Assembly: GCA_017305835.1 (NCBI GenBank)
Contig: JAFKJY010000055.1
Span: 11,988-75,465, forward strand
Origin: Hyphomicrobiales bacterium
Lineage (GTDB): Bacteria > Pseudomonadota > Alphaproteobacteria > Rhizobiales > Rhizobiaceae
Length of the DNA: 63,478 bases
Reading direction: 5' to 3'
Shown: piece by piece, positions 15,788-25,164 of the stretch
How the letters are laid out: every line of letters starts with the position of its first letter
Numbering within the stretch: the stretch's first letter is position 1
The notes under the pieces: model-generated
The model's database searches: none
Seen by the model: only the letters and a program-made list of their open reading frames with translations
Told to the model about the DNA's origin: nothing
Made by a program: the position numbers and the translations under genes

Positions 15788-17860
15788 TCATGCTGTCTGG
15801 CGCCGCCTGATCGACAGGGTGCCGGCGGACTCGACGGTCGCCTGGAAGTCGGCGAGCACGACGGTGGTGGAATCGTACTGGTCGATGATCGCCGGCCCGT
15901 CGACGACGTCGCCGGCCCGCAGCAGCCTGCGGTCGTAGATCCCGGCGGTGAAGTGCTGCCCGAGGTCGACGTCGTAGAGCTGCCGCTCGCCGGTCAGCGC
16001 GTCCCGCGCATCGCCGTCGCCGGCCTCGATCGCCGGGAAGCGCAGGGTCGGCACCGAGATCTCGGAGGTCACACGGCAGGTGACGAGCTCCGGGTCCTCG
16101 TCGGAGGACTGCCCGTAGATCCGCTTGTGCAGGGCGTCGAAGGCGGCGCGTACCTGCGCCTTGTCATCCTCCCTGATCTCGCCGGCCGGGCATTCCACGC
16201 TCAGCGTGTATCCCTGGTGCGGGTACCGCAGCTCGGCCTGGCGCGTCAGCTTCACCGACTTCGCCTCAAAGCCCTCGTCCGCCGCTTCCGCATGCGCCTG
16301 CCGCTCGAGCTGGCCGAACATGTCGTTCATCTGTGCCACCGGGAACTGGCCGAGGGCGCCGATGGCCGACCTGATGTAGGAGTGCCGGACGGTGGTCTGC
16401 AGCAGGCCGGTGGCGCAGTTGATGCCGGGATAGAGCGGCACCAGCACGGTCGAGATGCCGACCGCCCGCGCCAGATAGCAGGCATGCAGCGGGCCGGCGC
16501 CGCCGAACGGCATCAGCGTGAACTGCCGCGCGTCCTGGCCCTGCTCGCGCAGGGCGTTGCGCAGGTCCACCGCCATATGCGTGTTGACGATGCGGATGAT
16601 GCCCGAAGCGGCCTGCAGCACGTCGAGCCCGAGCGGCGCGGCCAGCTCCTTCTCGATCGCGGCGCGCGAGGCCGCCTCGTCGAGCCGCAGGCTGCCGGCC
16701 AGCGGCGAACCAGGACTGAGCGAGCCGAGCACCAGGTTGGCATCCGTCACCGTCGGCTGCGTGCCGCCGCGCCCGTAGCAGACCGGACCGGGCATCGAGC
16801 CCGAGCTTTCCGGCCCCACCTTCAGCAGACCGTCCTTGCCGATCTCGGCGATCGTGCCGCCGCCGGCGCCGAGCGTGCGGATCTCCAGCATCGGCGTGGC
16901 GATGTCGTGGCCGGCGATGCGGTTCTCGCTGCTCTCCAGGATCTGGCTGCCGACGATCACGCCGATGTCGGCGCTCGTCCCGCCCATGTCGAAGGTCAGC
17001 ACGTGCCGGCATTTCGCCGCGCGGGCGAGCTCGGTCGCCGCGACGACGCCCGCCGCCGGACCGCTCAGCAGCGTCTGGTTCGGATGCCGCGCCGCGACGG
17101 TGATCCGCATCAGCCCGCCGTTCGACTGCATCAGGAATTTCTGCGGCGTCGATACGCCCATGGAGGAAAGCTGCTCGTCGAGCCGCTGCAGATAGGTCTC
17201 GACCTTCGGCCCGACATAGGCGTCGATGACGGTCGTCGACAGGCGCGGATATTCGCGAATGACCGGCAGCACCTCCGAGGAGAGGGAGATGCGCACGCCC
17301 GGCGCCTCCTCCCCGATGATCTCGGCGGCCCGCCTCTCATGGGCGGAATTGATGTAGGAGAACAGGAAGCAGACGGCGATCGCCTCCACGCCCTTGTCCT
17401 TGAGCGACCGGACGGAGCGACGCAGCGCCGCCTCGTCGATCGGCGTGATCTCGGTGCCCGTGTAGTCGAGCCGCCCCGTCACCTCCTCGGTGAGGTGTTG
17501 CGGCACCAGCATCGCCGGCTTCTGGTAGCCGGTGTCGATGAGGTCGCTGCCGCTCGGCTGGATCCAGCCCTGCGCCTCGTAGGTCGCCCGGAACCCGCGC
17601 GTGATCAGCAGCCCGGTGACGGCTCCGTGATATTCCAGCACGGCATTGGTGCCGACCGTCGTTCCGTGCGCGAAGAAGCCGATCTTGGAAGCGGGGATGC
17701 CCCGGTCGACGAGCTCCTGCACGCCCGCCAGGACCGCCCTGGACGGATCGGGCGGATAGGACGGCACCTTGGCGAGCTGGATCTCGCCGGTGGCCGTGTT
17801 GAAGGCCACGAGATCCGTGAACGTGCCTCCCGTGTCGACGCCGACCATCCAGGAGCCCAT
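15788..17860 (-). CDS. Hydantoinase/oxoprolinase subunit A (HyuA family)
   Basis: 690 aa, the usual size of HyuA. VGVDTGGTFTDLVA at the N-terminus is the ATP-handling motif; FDMGGTSADIGVI and LGAGGGTIA follow mid-protein. HyuA subunits of N-methylhydantoinases, 5-oxoprolinases and acetone or acetophenone carboxylases couple ATP hydrolysis to ring opening or carboxylation, normally with a HyuB subunit. No HyuB gene is present anywhere in the window. The ATG at 17860 gives a normal N-terminus; the open frame runs further upstream but overlaps the ALDH in another frame. It is in an operon with the ALDH. Confidence 0.88.
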   Translation of the reverse strand: MGSWMVGVDTGGTFTDLVAFNTATGEIQLAKVPSYPPDPSRAVLAGVQELVDRGIPASKIGFFAHGTTVGTNAVLEYHGAVTGLLITRGFRATYEAQGWIQPSGSDLIDTGYQKPAMLVPQHLTEEVTGRLDYTGTEITPIDEAALRRSVRSLKDKGVEAIAVCFLFSYINSAHERRAAEIIGEEAPGVRISLSSEVLPVIREYPRLSTTVIDAYVGPKVETYLQRLDEQLSSMGVSTPQKFLMQSNGGLMRITVAARHPNQTLLSGPAAGVVAATELARAAKCRHVLTFDMGGTSADIGVIVGSQILESSENRIAGHDIATPMLEIRTLGAGGGTIAEIGKDGLLKVGPESSGSMPGPVCYGRGGTQPTVTDANLVLGSLSPGSPLAGSLRLDEAASRAAIEKELAAPLGLDVLQAASGIIRIVNTHMAVDLRNALREQGQDARQFTLMPFGGAGPLHACYLARAVGISTVLVPLYPGINCATGLLQTTVRHSYIRSAIGALGQFPVAQMNDMFGQLERQAHAEAADEGFEAKSVKLTRQAELRYPHQGYTLSVECPAGEIREDDKAQVRAAFDALHKRIYGQSSDEDPELVTCRVTSEISVPTLRFPAIEAGDGDARDALTGERQLYDVDLGQHFTAGIYDRRLLRAGDVVDGPAIIDQYDSTTVVLADFQATVESAGTLSIRRRQTA

Positions 17861-17922
17861 GCTTCCGCGTCCGCCCGTTTCCATCCGATCCGCCAAATTC
17901 AAGCCTGCCCTGCCATCCGGTC

Positions 17923-19374
17923 CTAGATCCCGATATGGATCGCCTTGACCTCGGTATAGCTCAGCAGCTCGTCGATCCCCTCCTCGCGCCCGGTGCCGCT
18001 GTTCTTGAGGCCGCCGAACGGGGTGCCGCGATAGTGGCTGGAGAAGCCGTTGATCCAGATGTAGCCGGACTGGACCGCCTTGGCCGTGCGCAGCGCGGTC
18101 TTGATGTCGTTGGTCCAGATCGACGCGGTCAAGCCGTACTCCACGCTGTTGGCGATATGCAGGGCCTCCTCCAGGGTCTTCCACTTCAGCACCGAAAGGA
18201 CCGGGCCGAAGATCTCCTCGCGGGCGATGCGCATGTCCGGCGTCACGTCGGCGAAGACGGTCGGCCGCACCCAGTAGCCGCGCTTGAACTCGGCATCCTC
18301 GGGGCGATAGCCGCCCGACAGCAGCCGTGCGCCGTCCTCCTTGCCGTAGCCGATGTAGCGCAGCACGCGTTCGTACTGGGCCTTGGAGTTGATCGGGCCC
18401 ATCTGGCTCTTCTCGTCCGCCGGGTCGCCCAGGCGGATCGCGTCGATGCGCGCCTTCAGCTTGCCGACGAATTCGTCGTGAAGGGATTCGTGCAGCAGCA
18501 GCCGGCTGGTGGAGCCGCAGGACTGGCCCTGCCAGGCGAAGTTCATGCCCATCACGGCGGCGTTGACCGCCTGGTCGATGTCCACGTCCGGGAACACGAT
18601 CATCGGGTTCTTGCCGCCCAGCTCGAGCGAGACGTGCTTCACGCAGGTCTCGGCCGCGGCCCGCTGGATGGCGAGGCCGGACGGCACCGAGCCGATGAAG
18701 CCGATGCGCCGCACGTCCGGATGGCGCACGATCGCGTCGCCCGTCTCGGCACCGAAGCCGGACACGATGTTGACCACGCCCCTGGGGAACAGGTCCCTGC
18801 AGATCTCCGACAGGATGGAAGCCGAGAGCGGGCTCTGCTCCGGCGGCTTCACCACCACCGTGTTGCCGGCCATCAGCGCGGGCGCGGCGCCGCCCACCGC
18901 GAAATAGAGCGGGTGGTTGAACGGCGCGATGCGGCCGACGACGCCGTAGGGCTGCCGGATGGTGATGTGCAGGTTGTTGGTGCTGGCGGGGATCGTCTCG
19001 CCCTTGATCTCGTAGCCGAGGCCCGCGAACTGGTCGAGCGCGCCGACCGCGTGGCCGACGTCGCCGCGAAGCTTGCCGATGGTGCTGCCGCAGTCCGCCA
19101 CCTCGACCTCGAGGATTTCCGCGGCGCGCTCCTGCAGCCGGCGGCCCAGCTCGCGCAGCAGGTCGGCGCGCGCCTTGACGCCGATCGCGTCCCACTCGGG
19201 CGCCGCCTGCTTCGCCGCCGCGACCGCCCGGTCGACGTCGGCCTTGCTGCATTGAGGCACGTGGCCGATCAGCTCTTCGTTGGCGGGATTGACCGATTCC
19301 AGCCAGCGTCCGCTCTCGCTCTCGACGAGCTCGCCGCCGATGAGCATCTTCCTGTGGCCGAACCGCGTTCCCAT
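17923..19374 (-). CDS. NAD(P)-dependent aldehyde dehydrogenase
   Basis: 483 aa, normal ALDH length. The general-base glutamate is in SLELGGKNP and the nucleophilic cysteine in GQSCGST; APFNHP corresponds to the usual PWNFP oxyanion-site motif. It oxidises an aldehyde to an acid in the cytosol. It is the first gene of a minus-strand operon with hyuA and an SDR. GGAGG lies 12 bases before the ATG and a perfect operator lies about 220 bases upstream. Confidence 0.92.
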   Translation of the reverse strand: MGTRFGHRKMLIGGELVESESGRWLESVNPANEELIGHVPQCSKADVDRAVAAAKQAAPEWDAIGVKARADLLRELGRRLQERAAEILEVEVADCGSTIGKLRGDVGHAVGALDQFAGLGYEIKGETIPASTNNLHITIRQPYGVVGRIAPFNHPLYFAVGGAAPALMAGNTVVVKPPEQSPLSASILSEICRDLFPRGVVNIVSGFGAETGDAIVRHPDVRRIGFIGSVPSGLAIQRAAAETCVKHVSLELGGKNPMIVFPDVDIDQAVNAAVMGMNFAWQGQSCGSTSRLLLHESLHDEFVGKLKARIDAIRLGDPADEKSQMGPINSKAQYERVLRYIGYGKEDGARLLSGGYRPEDAEFKRGYWVRPTVFADVTPDMRIAREEIFGPVLSVLKWKTLEEALHIANSVEYGLTASIWTNDIKTALRTAKAVQSGYIWINGFSSHYRGTPFGGLKNSGTGREEGIDELLSYTEVKAIHIGI

Positions 19375-19592
19375 CAGACAAAAGCCTCCATCAACTGTCC
19401 GGGCGGAATCCGGAGCCCGGTCTCAACGTTCTTCGCCGCAACAGACGCGCGGCCCGCTCCGGCATCGGGCGTCCCGCAGGACGGCCCTCGCCCGAGGAGC
19501 GGACGGCATCATATCCGCATCCGCCCGACGCCTATCACGGAACGGGCGCCAGCCGGCCGGCAATGTCGGAAATGACGAAATTCCTCCACAAT

Positions 19593-19625
19593 TTGACAGC
19601 ATAGATACTTTATGTGTGCTGTCAA
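19593..19625. promoter_or_regulatory. Perfect TTGACAG-N19-CTGTCAA operator
   Basis: Both arms are perfect, with inner flanks CATA and TGTG. The 302-bp gap between the ALDH and the downstream decarboxylase-like gene holds nothing else I can identify. Read on the minus strand it would control the ALDH-hyuA-SDR operon. Confidence 0.75.
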
Positions 19626-19676
19626 GTTGCGCGAGGCGCACGGCCGCGGGCGATCCCCCGACGGGAACATTCCCGC

Positions 19677-20669
19677 TCAGCCTTCCTTCACCTGCAGGAA
19701 AATCTCGTCGACCGGCATCTTGCGCTCCGTCAGCCCCTGCTCCCACAGATAGCGCGTCTGGGCTTCCAGCGTCGGCCTGTTTCGTTCGAGGCCGTACGGC
19801 CACGGATCGCCGTCGAACACCTCGTCGATCTCCTCAACGTCATGCGCCAGCCAGGGCAGCATGTATTCGAGGCTCGCGACGTCCTTCATCCGCGCCAGCG
19901 CGATCGCCTTCGACCTGGACAGGGCGTCGAACAGGCTCTGCGCCAGCGTCGGATGCGCCTCGTGGACGGAGCGCCGGATGACGATGACGTGCATGATCGG
20001 GAACACCCGCGTCTTCCTGTAGTAGGCGAGCTCCACCGCCCGGTAGTCCGGGAATAGGCGGACGACGTCCGGATTCTTGCGGTAGCAGTCGGGAATGAAC
20101 GGGCCGACCGTGGCGTCGATCTCGCCGGCGCCGAGCATGGCACTGAGCGACTTGCCCTGCGTCTCCACCAGCTTCCGGGGCGGCCGCGCCATCGCGGGCG
20201 GCGCCGCATTGCCGTGCTTTCCCGCCTCGAACATGTTGCCCTGCACCCAGGTGCAGGCGTCGTAGTCGAAGCCGTATTCGTCGGCCAGGAAGCCGCGGGC
20301 GATGACGGCGGCCGACATGGTGAACAGCGGAACCCCGATCCGCTTGCCGGTGAGGTCCTCCGGCCGCGACACGGTCCTCCTGTTGACGAAGATGTAGCTG
20401 GAGCGGAACGCCCGCGAGGGAAATACCGGGATGCCGACATAGCGGTCGTCGCCCTTGGCGCGGGCCGAGATGAACTCGGAGCCCGACATCTCGGACACGT
20501 CGAACGCCTTGCCCTGCGCGCCCATCTTGTCGAAGATCGCCCGCACGCTCGTCGCGCCGTGCGAGCCCTCGAAGTCGACATCGAATCCCTCCACCTGCAC
20601 CTCGCGCAGGTAGAGCGGCATCATCCGGTCATAGAGGGAGCAGGCGAAGGAAATCTTGGGAAGGGGCAT
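19677..20669 (-). CDS. 4,5-dihydroxyphthalate decarboxylase-like protein
   Basis: 330 aa from the ATG at 20669; an upstream GTG at 20699 is less likely. FDVSEMS, VGIPVFPSRAFR, GKRIGVP, FPIMHVIVIRR and WPYGLERNR closely follow the pattern I recall for bacterial 4,5-dihydroxyphthalate decarboxylase (Pht5 family), which has a periplasmic-binding-protein-like fold. There is no signal peptide, so it is cytosolic and more likely an enzyme than a transport receptor. It lies 100 bp after the MFS transporter on the same strand. Actual substrate unproven. Confidence 0.8.
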   Translation of the reverse strand: MPLPKISFACSLYDRMMPLYLREVQVEGFDVDFEGSHGATSVRAIFDKMGAQGKAFDVSEMSGSEFISARAKGDDRYVGIPVFPSRAFRSSYIFVNRRTVSRPEDLTGKRIGVPLFTMSAAVIARGFLADEYGFDYDACTWVQGNMFEAGKHGNAAPPAMARPPRKLVETQGKSLSAMLGAGEIDATVGPFIPDCYRKNPDVVRLFPDYRAVELAYYRKTRVFPIMHVIVIRRSVHEAHPTLAQSLFDALSRSKAIALARMKDVASLEYMLPWLAHDVEEIDEVFDGDPWPYGLERNRPTLEAQTRYLWEQGLTERKMPVDEIFLQVKEG

Positions 20670-20768
20670 TGGCGGCTTCTTCGACGGGTGGGGTTGCACT
20701 GGGGTTCGATCGATCGCGGCGGGGCCGTTCCGGGAAGATGTCCGGAGCGCGGGCCGATTCCAAGGGCC

Positions 20769-22223
20769 TCACTCTCCCGCCGGTCCCGCAGGGCTGCGGA
20801 AGCATCCCCGCAGGGAGAGCGAGACGGCGATGCTGACGGCGACGAAGCCGGCGGCGACCGCGAAGGTGATCTGCGTGCCGCGTACCAGCCCCTCGGGCGA
20901 GGCCAGCGCGACGTCCGCCGCGCCTGAGACGCTGGCGAACAGGGTGCCGAGCGCCGAGGCGGCGATGATGGAGCCGAAATTGCGGGCGAGGTTGAGCATG
21001 CCCGAGACGACGCCGCGATGGTCCTGCTCGGCGCCGGACATGATGGCGGTGTTGTTGGCGACGACGAACATGATGTAGCCCAGCGAGAACACCGTGGTGC
21101 CGATGATGAAGCCGGCGAGACCGAGCATCGTGGCCAGCGCCGCGACGCCGCCCAGGCCGACCCCGGCGAGGATCAGCCCCGAGACGATCATGCGCGGCGT
21201 GCCCAGCCGATCGACCAGCCGCCCCACCACGACGCTGCCCAGCACGGCCGTGATCGGCCCGATCGCCATGACGACGCCGACGAGCGCGTCGTTGAGCCCG
21301 ATCGCGCCGGAAAGGTAGAACGGCCCGACCAGCGTCGTCATCGTCGCCACCATCATCACCACCATGTTGTCGAACAGGCCGGCGCTGAAGTCCGGCTTGC
21401 GGAACGCCGACAGCCTGACCAGCGGCGACGCCGTCCTCGCCTGCGAGAAGATGAAAAGGCCGGTGCCCGCGACTGCGGCTGCCAGCAGCCACGCGCTTCC
21501 CGAGCCCGCATTGCCGCCCGTCGTCATGGCGAGCGCATAGGCCGACAGCGTCGCCGCGAGCAGGAGTGTGCCGAGAATGTCGAAGCGTTGGCGGGCGGCC
21601 CCCGGCACGGTCCGGTCCGCCGGCACGAACAGGAAGGCGAGGAGAAGCGCCAGCAGGCCCAGCGGCACGTTGACGAGGAAGACCGAGCGCCAGCCGAACG
21701 CGGTGGTCAGCAGGCCGCCGAGCGGCGCGCCGGACGCCGTGCCGACCGCCGACATCGTCGCCAGCAGCCCCATGGCGCGGCCGATCCCGTCCCTCGGCAC
21801 GGTTTCGCTGACGAGCGCCATGGACAGCGCCACCATCATCGCGCCGCCGAGGCCCTGGAGGCCGCGCGCGCAGATCACGACCCACAGCGACGAGGCGGTG
21901 CCGCCCAGCACCGAGGCGCCGAGGAACACCAGGAGGCCGGCGACGAGCAGCTTGCGGCGCCCCACTATGTCGCTCAGCCGGCCGACGCTCACGATCAGCA
22001 CCGTCGTCGCCAGCAGATAGGCGATGATGAGCCACTGGATCTGCGCGAACGAGGCGGCGAAGCTCTCCGCCATCGTCGGCAGCGCCACGATGACGATGCT
22101 GGCGCTGAGGGCGAAGCATGTGGTCGACAGCGACAGGGCCGCCAGCGCGCCCCAATGCGGTCGCGGTTCCCGCGCGGCCGTGCCGCCCGCGTCCCCTGCC
22201 TTCGTGTCCGCGGTCGGCGACAT
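20769..22223 (-). CDS. MFS transporter, DHA2 (EmrB/QacA-like) family
   Basis: About 484 aa with 13-14 predicted membrane helices. Motif A reads GRLSDIVGRRK after helix 2, and the motif C-like region reads GTASGAPLGGLL in helix 5. Such transporters are inner-membrane proton antiporters for drugs or aromatic compounds. The ATG at 22223 is preferred over an upstream TTG. It is divergent from a LysR gene that may regulate it, and upstream of the decarboxylase-like gene, so it may export an inhibitory intermediate. Confidence 0.88.
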   Translation of the reverse strand: MSPTADTKAGDAGGTAAREPRPHWGALAALSLSTTCFALSASIVIVALPTMAESFAASFAQIQWLIIAYLLATTVLIVSVGRLSDIVGRRKLLVAGLLVFLGASVLGGTASSLWVVICARGLQGLGGAMMVALSMALVSETVPRDGIGRAMGLLATMSAVGTASGAPLGGLLTTAFGWRSVFLVNVPLGLLALLLAFLFVPADRTVPGAARQRFDILGTLLLAATLSAYALAMTTGGNAGSGSAWLLAAAVAGTGLFIFSQARTASPLVRLSAFRKPDFSAGLFDNMVVMMVATMTTLVGPFYLSGAIGLNDALVGVVMAIGPITAVLGSVVVGRLVDRLGTPRMIVSGLILAGVGLGGVAALATMLGLAGFIIGTTVFSLGYIMFVVANNTAIMSGAEQDHRGVVSGMLNLARNFGSIIAASALGTLFASVSGAADVALASPEGLVRGTQITFAVAAGFVAVSIAVSLSLRGCFRSPAGPAGE

Positions 22224-22287
22224 CGTTCCGTTTGCCAATCCAGCCTGCCGCGCGGAATGCTAGCATCGGCATGTCGAATGGCGGAAC

Positions 22288-22315
22288 GTGCACCATTTGC
22301 ATCATATCCGTGCAC
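22288..22315. promoter_or_regulatory. Paired GTGCAC motifs between MFS and LysR genes
   Basis: Two self-complementary GTGCAC hexamers (22288 and 22310) lie in the 135-bp divergent promoter region. LysR proteins bind spaced dyads in such positions, so this is a candidate site only. Confidence 0.3.
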
Positions 22316-22358
22316 GCGGCGCAATTCCCACATCCCGCCGCTGTGCTACGCTGAAGCC

Positions 22359-23408
22359 ATGTCGCAACCCGACCTGAACCTGCTTCTGGCTCTCGAAGCG
22401 CTGCTCGTGGAAGGCAGCGTGGCGCGCGCCGCGCGCCGGCTGCGCCTCAGCCCTTCGGCGACCAGCCGGGCGCTGGCGCGGCTGCGGGCCTCGACCGGCG
22501 ACCCGTTGCTGGTGCGCGCCGGGCGCAGCCTCGTGCCCACGCCGCGGGCGCTGGAGCTGCGCGGCCGCGTCGGCCTGCTCGTGCAGGAGGCCGAGGCCGT
22601 GCTGGCGCCGGTCAAGCCGGTCAACATGCGCGAAGTGGTGCGGACCTTCACGCTCCGCAACCGGGGCGGCTTCGTCGAGAATTTCGGCCCGGCGCTCGTC
22701 GCCCGCGTCAGCGAGCTCGCCCCCGGGCTGCGCCTCGTCTTCGTGCCGAAGCTCGAGCCGGAGAACACCAACCTGCTGCGCGACGGCAGCGTCGACCTCG
22801 GCACCGGGGTCGTCGACGGCGCCTCCGGGCCGGAGCTGCGCGTCCAGGCGCTGTTCCGCGACAACCACATCGTCGTCGTACGGCCGGGCCATCCGCTCTG
22901 CACCGGCCCCCTCACCTCGGAGCGCTACGCCGCCGCCCGCCACGTCCTCGTCGCCGACCGCGAGTTCGACCTGTGGCCTGTCGACGACGCGGTCGAGAAG
23001 CTGGGGTTCAAGCGCGACATCGCGGCGGTCGTGGGCGGCTTCTCCGAAGCCCTCAACCTGGTCCGCGGCACCGATCTGGTGGCGACCGTGCCCGAGCGCT
23101 TCACGGCGAACCTGCGCGACGGCCTCGTCAGCTCGCCGTTCCCGGTTCCGCTCGACGAGTTCACCTTCTCGATGGTCTGGCATCCGCGGATGGATGCGGA
23201 CCCCGTCCACCGCTGGCTGCGCGAATGCGTCCGCGAGGTGTGCAAGTCCATCGTCCGCGGCCGCCGGCTCGGCGGCGAGGACGAGGCGGACGCCTCGCCG
23301 GAGATGCCGGCGGATGGCGAGCCTGACCAGACCCGCTCCGGCCCGGAGGCCGCGTCTTTCGACGAGCCCGCCGGACCGGCAACGCACATCGCCGCCAGGG
23401 CCGGCTAA
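22359..23408 (+). CDS. LysR-family transcriptional regulator
   Basis: 349 aa; the normal LysR size is about 300, and here a 40-residue acidic, proline-rich tail is added after the effector domain. The helix-turn-helix is GSVARAARRLRLSPSATSRA near residues 19-38, followed by LVRAGRSLVPTPRA, as in NodD/SyrM-type LysR proteins. It is divergent from the MFS transporter and 14 bp upstream of the isochorismatase-family gene, so it could control either. Confidence 0.88.
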   Translation: MSQPDLNLLLALEALLVEGSVARAARRLRLSPSATSRALARLRASTGDPLLVRAGRSLVPTPRALELRGRVGLLVQEAEAVLAPVKPVNMREVVRTFTLRNRGGFVENFGPALVARVSELAPGLRLVFVPKLEPENTNLLRDGSVDLGTGVVDGASGPELRVQALFRDNHIVVVRPGHPLCTGPLTSERYAAARHVLVADREFDLWPVDDAVEKLGFKRDIAAVVGGFSEALNLVRGTDLVATVPERFTANLRDGLVSSPFPVPLDEFTFSMVWHPRMDADPVHRWLRECVREVCKSIVRGRRLGGEDEADASPEMPADGEPDQTRSGPEAASFDEPAGPATHIAARAG

Positions 23409-23422
23409 CGACGAGGCACACA

Positions 23423-24127
23423 GTGACGGACGATTTCGAAGACCATTGCTGGAAGGACGTGATCCCGCAGGACACGCTCGATCTCTATCAGGCCTACAAG
23501 CGCAAGCTCTACATCGGCAGCCGGCCGGCGATCCTGGCGATCGACCTGTACAAGCTCGCCTATCAGGGCGGGGCGCGGCCCGTCAGCGTGGTGGCGCGCG
23601 AGCATCCGGCCTCGTGCGGGATCAATGCGTGGAACGCGCTGGAGCCGACCCGGCGGCTGCTCGCCGCGGCCCGCGGCAGGAACGTCCCGATCTTCCACAC
23701 CACCGTGGACACCCGCCCGGAATCGAAGCCGCGCAACATCAAGGCGACCAACCGACCGATCAGCGAGAAGGATCTGGAGTTCTTCGAGTTCCAGGAGGAG
23801 GTCGCGCCGCGCGACGGCGAGATCGTGATCCCCAAGCAGCGCGCCAGCGGCTTCTTCGGCACGCCGCTCTCGGCGCACCTGGTCCAGCTCGGCATCGACA
23901 CCGTGATCGTGCTCGGCCAGACGACCTCGGGCTGCGTCCGCGCCTCCACCGTGGACGGCTTCTCGCAGGGCTTCCACATGGTCATGGCCGAGGAGTGCTG
24001 CTTCGACCGCAGCGACATATCCCACAAGGTCTGCCTCTTCGACCTGCATCACAAATATGCCGACGTGATGCGCACGGCCGAGATCGTCGGCCACCTCGAA
24101 AACACCTCTGTGGAGAGAGCGGCATGA
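23423..24127 (+). CDS. Isochorismatase-family cysteine hydrolase
   Basis: 234 aa. The catalytic triad of the family is visible: Asp in AILAIDLYK, Lys in VIPKQRASGF and Cys in QTTSGCVRAS. N-carbamoylsarcosine amidase, ureidoacrylate hydrolase RutB and nicotinamidase share this fold and hydrolyse amides or ureides. The GTG start has GAGG upstream. Its stop overlaps the ATG of the next gene (4 bases), so the two are coupled, which favours a ureide or amide substrate. Confidence 0.85.
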   Translation: MTDDFEDHCWKDVIPQDTLDLYQAYKRKLYIGSRPAILAIDLYKLAYQGGARPVSVVAREHPASCGINAWNALEPTRRLLAAARGRNVPIFHTTVDTRPESKPRNIKATNRPISEKDLEFFEFQEEVAPRDGEIVIPKQRASGFFGTPLSAHLVQLGIDTVIVLGQTTSGCVRASTVDGFSQGFHMVMAEECCFDRSDISHKVCLFDLHHKYADVMRTAEIVGHLENTSVERAA

Positions 24128-25011
24128 AGCCCGCCCGCTACGGCCCGTTCCCCTATTCGCCGATCGTCGACCGCCCCAGGAAGCGCTGGCCGAACGGCGC
24201 GCGCGTCGCGCTCTGGATCGTGCCCAACATCGAGATCTTCGCGCTCGACGAGGAGGTGCCCAAGGAGGCGGGCGGCAGCGGCAAGGCGCCGGCCATCATG
24301 AACTGGGCGACCCGCGACTACGGCAACCGGGTCGGCCTGTTCCGGATGTTCGACGTGCTCGACGCGCACAAGCTCCGCGGCACCGTCGCCCTCAACAGCG
24401 AGATCTGCGACCGCCACCCGCGCATCATCGAGGAGTGCCTGAAGCGCGACTGGGAGCTGATGGGCCACAACGAAAGCAATACCCGCCGGCTGGACCACGC
24501 CAAGGACGGCGAAGACGCCGCGATCGTACGCCGCACCGTCGCCACCATCGGCAAGGCGTCGGGCCGACCCGTCCAGGGCTGGCTGAGCTCGGGACTGGCC
24601 GAGACCTGGAACACGCTCGACCATCTGGTCGACAACGGCGTGCGGTATGTCGCGGACTGGGTGAACGACGACCAGCCCTACGCGATGACGCTGGACGACG
24701 GCCGCGAGATCATGTCGGTGCCTTATACGGCCGACCTCAACGACAAGGTCGCCTTCGAGCTGCGCAACTGCATGCCGGAGCAGTTCGAGGCGATGATCCG
24801 CGCGCAGTTCGACGTGCTGTGGCGCGAGGGTGCCGAGCAGGCGCGGGTGATGTGCATCGCGCTGCACCCATACCTGATCGGGCAGCCCTACCGGATCGGC
24901 GCGCTCGACCAGGCGCTCGGCTACATCCTCCGGCACGAGGGCGTGTGGGCGGCGACGGGCGCCGAGATCGCGGCCGAAGGCCGCAGGCTCCTGAAAGACG
25001 GAGCGAGCTAG
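24124..25011 (+). CDS. Polysaccharide deacetylase-fold hydrolase (PuuE/allantoinase-like)
   Basis: 295 aa. RYGPFPYSPIVDRP at the N-terminus and the helix-strand pattern up to NSEICDRHP are like the PuuE-type allantoinase branch of the NodB fold. IALHPYLIGQPYRI near the end carries a conserved histidine. There is no signal peptide, so it is a cytosolic hydrolase, unlike cell-wall deacetylases. It is translationally coupled to the isochorismatase-family gene, consistent with successive amide-bond hydrolyses. Confidence 0.82.
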   Translation: MKPARYGPFPYSPIVDRPRKRWPNGARVALWIVPNIEIFALDEEVPKEAGGSGKAPAIMNWATRDYGNRVGLFRMFDVLDAHKLRGTVALNSEICDRHPRIIEECLKRDWELMGHNESNTRRLDHAKDGEDAAIVRRTVATIGKASGRPVQGWLSSGLAETWNTLDHLVDNGVRYVADWVNDDQPYAMTLDDGREIMSVPYTADLNDKVAFELRNCMPEQFEAMIRAQFDVLWREGAEQARVMCIALHPYLIGQPYRIGALDQALGYILRHEGVWAATGAEIAAEGRRLLKDGAS

Positions 25012-25164
25012 CCCGGCAGGCACGTGCGGCCGCCGCCGTCGGCGGCGCGATCGGAAATCGAACGGGAGCCGCCCCGTGCGGGCGGCGCCGGGTCCGGCTT
25101 TGTGCGCCGTCATGCGCGGGCGGCCCGGCGGGATGAGCCAATTCAGCGAGACTGTGGGAGGAAC

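Noticed and set aside
15953..17926. 657-codon open frame antisense to hyuA
   Set aside because: Shadow of a well-supported HyuA gene; no recognisable motifs and Arg/Asp/His-rich composition.
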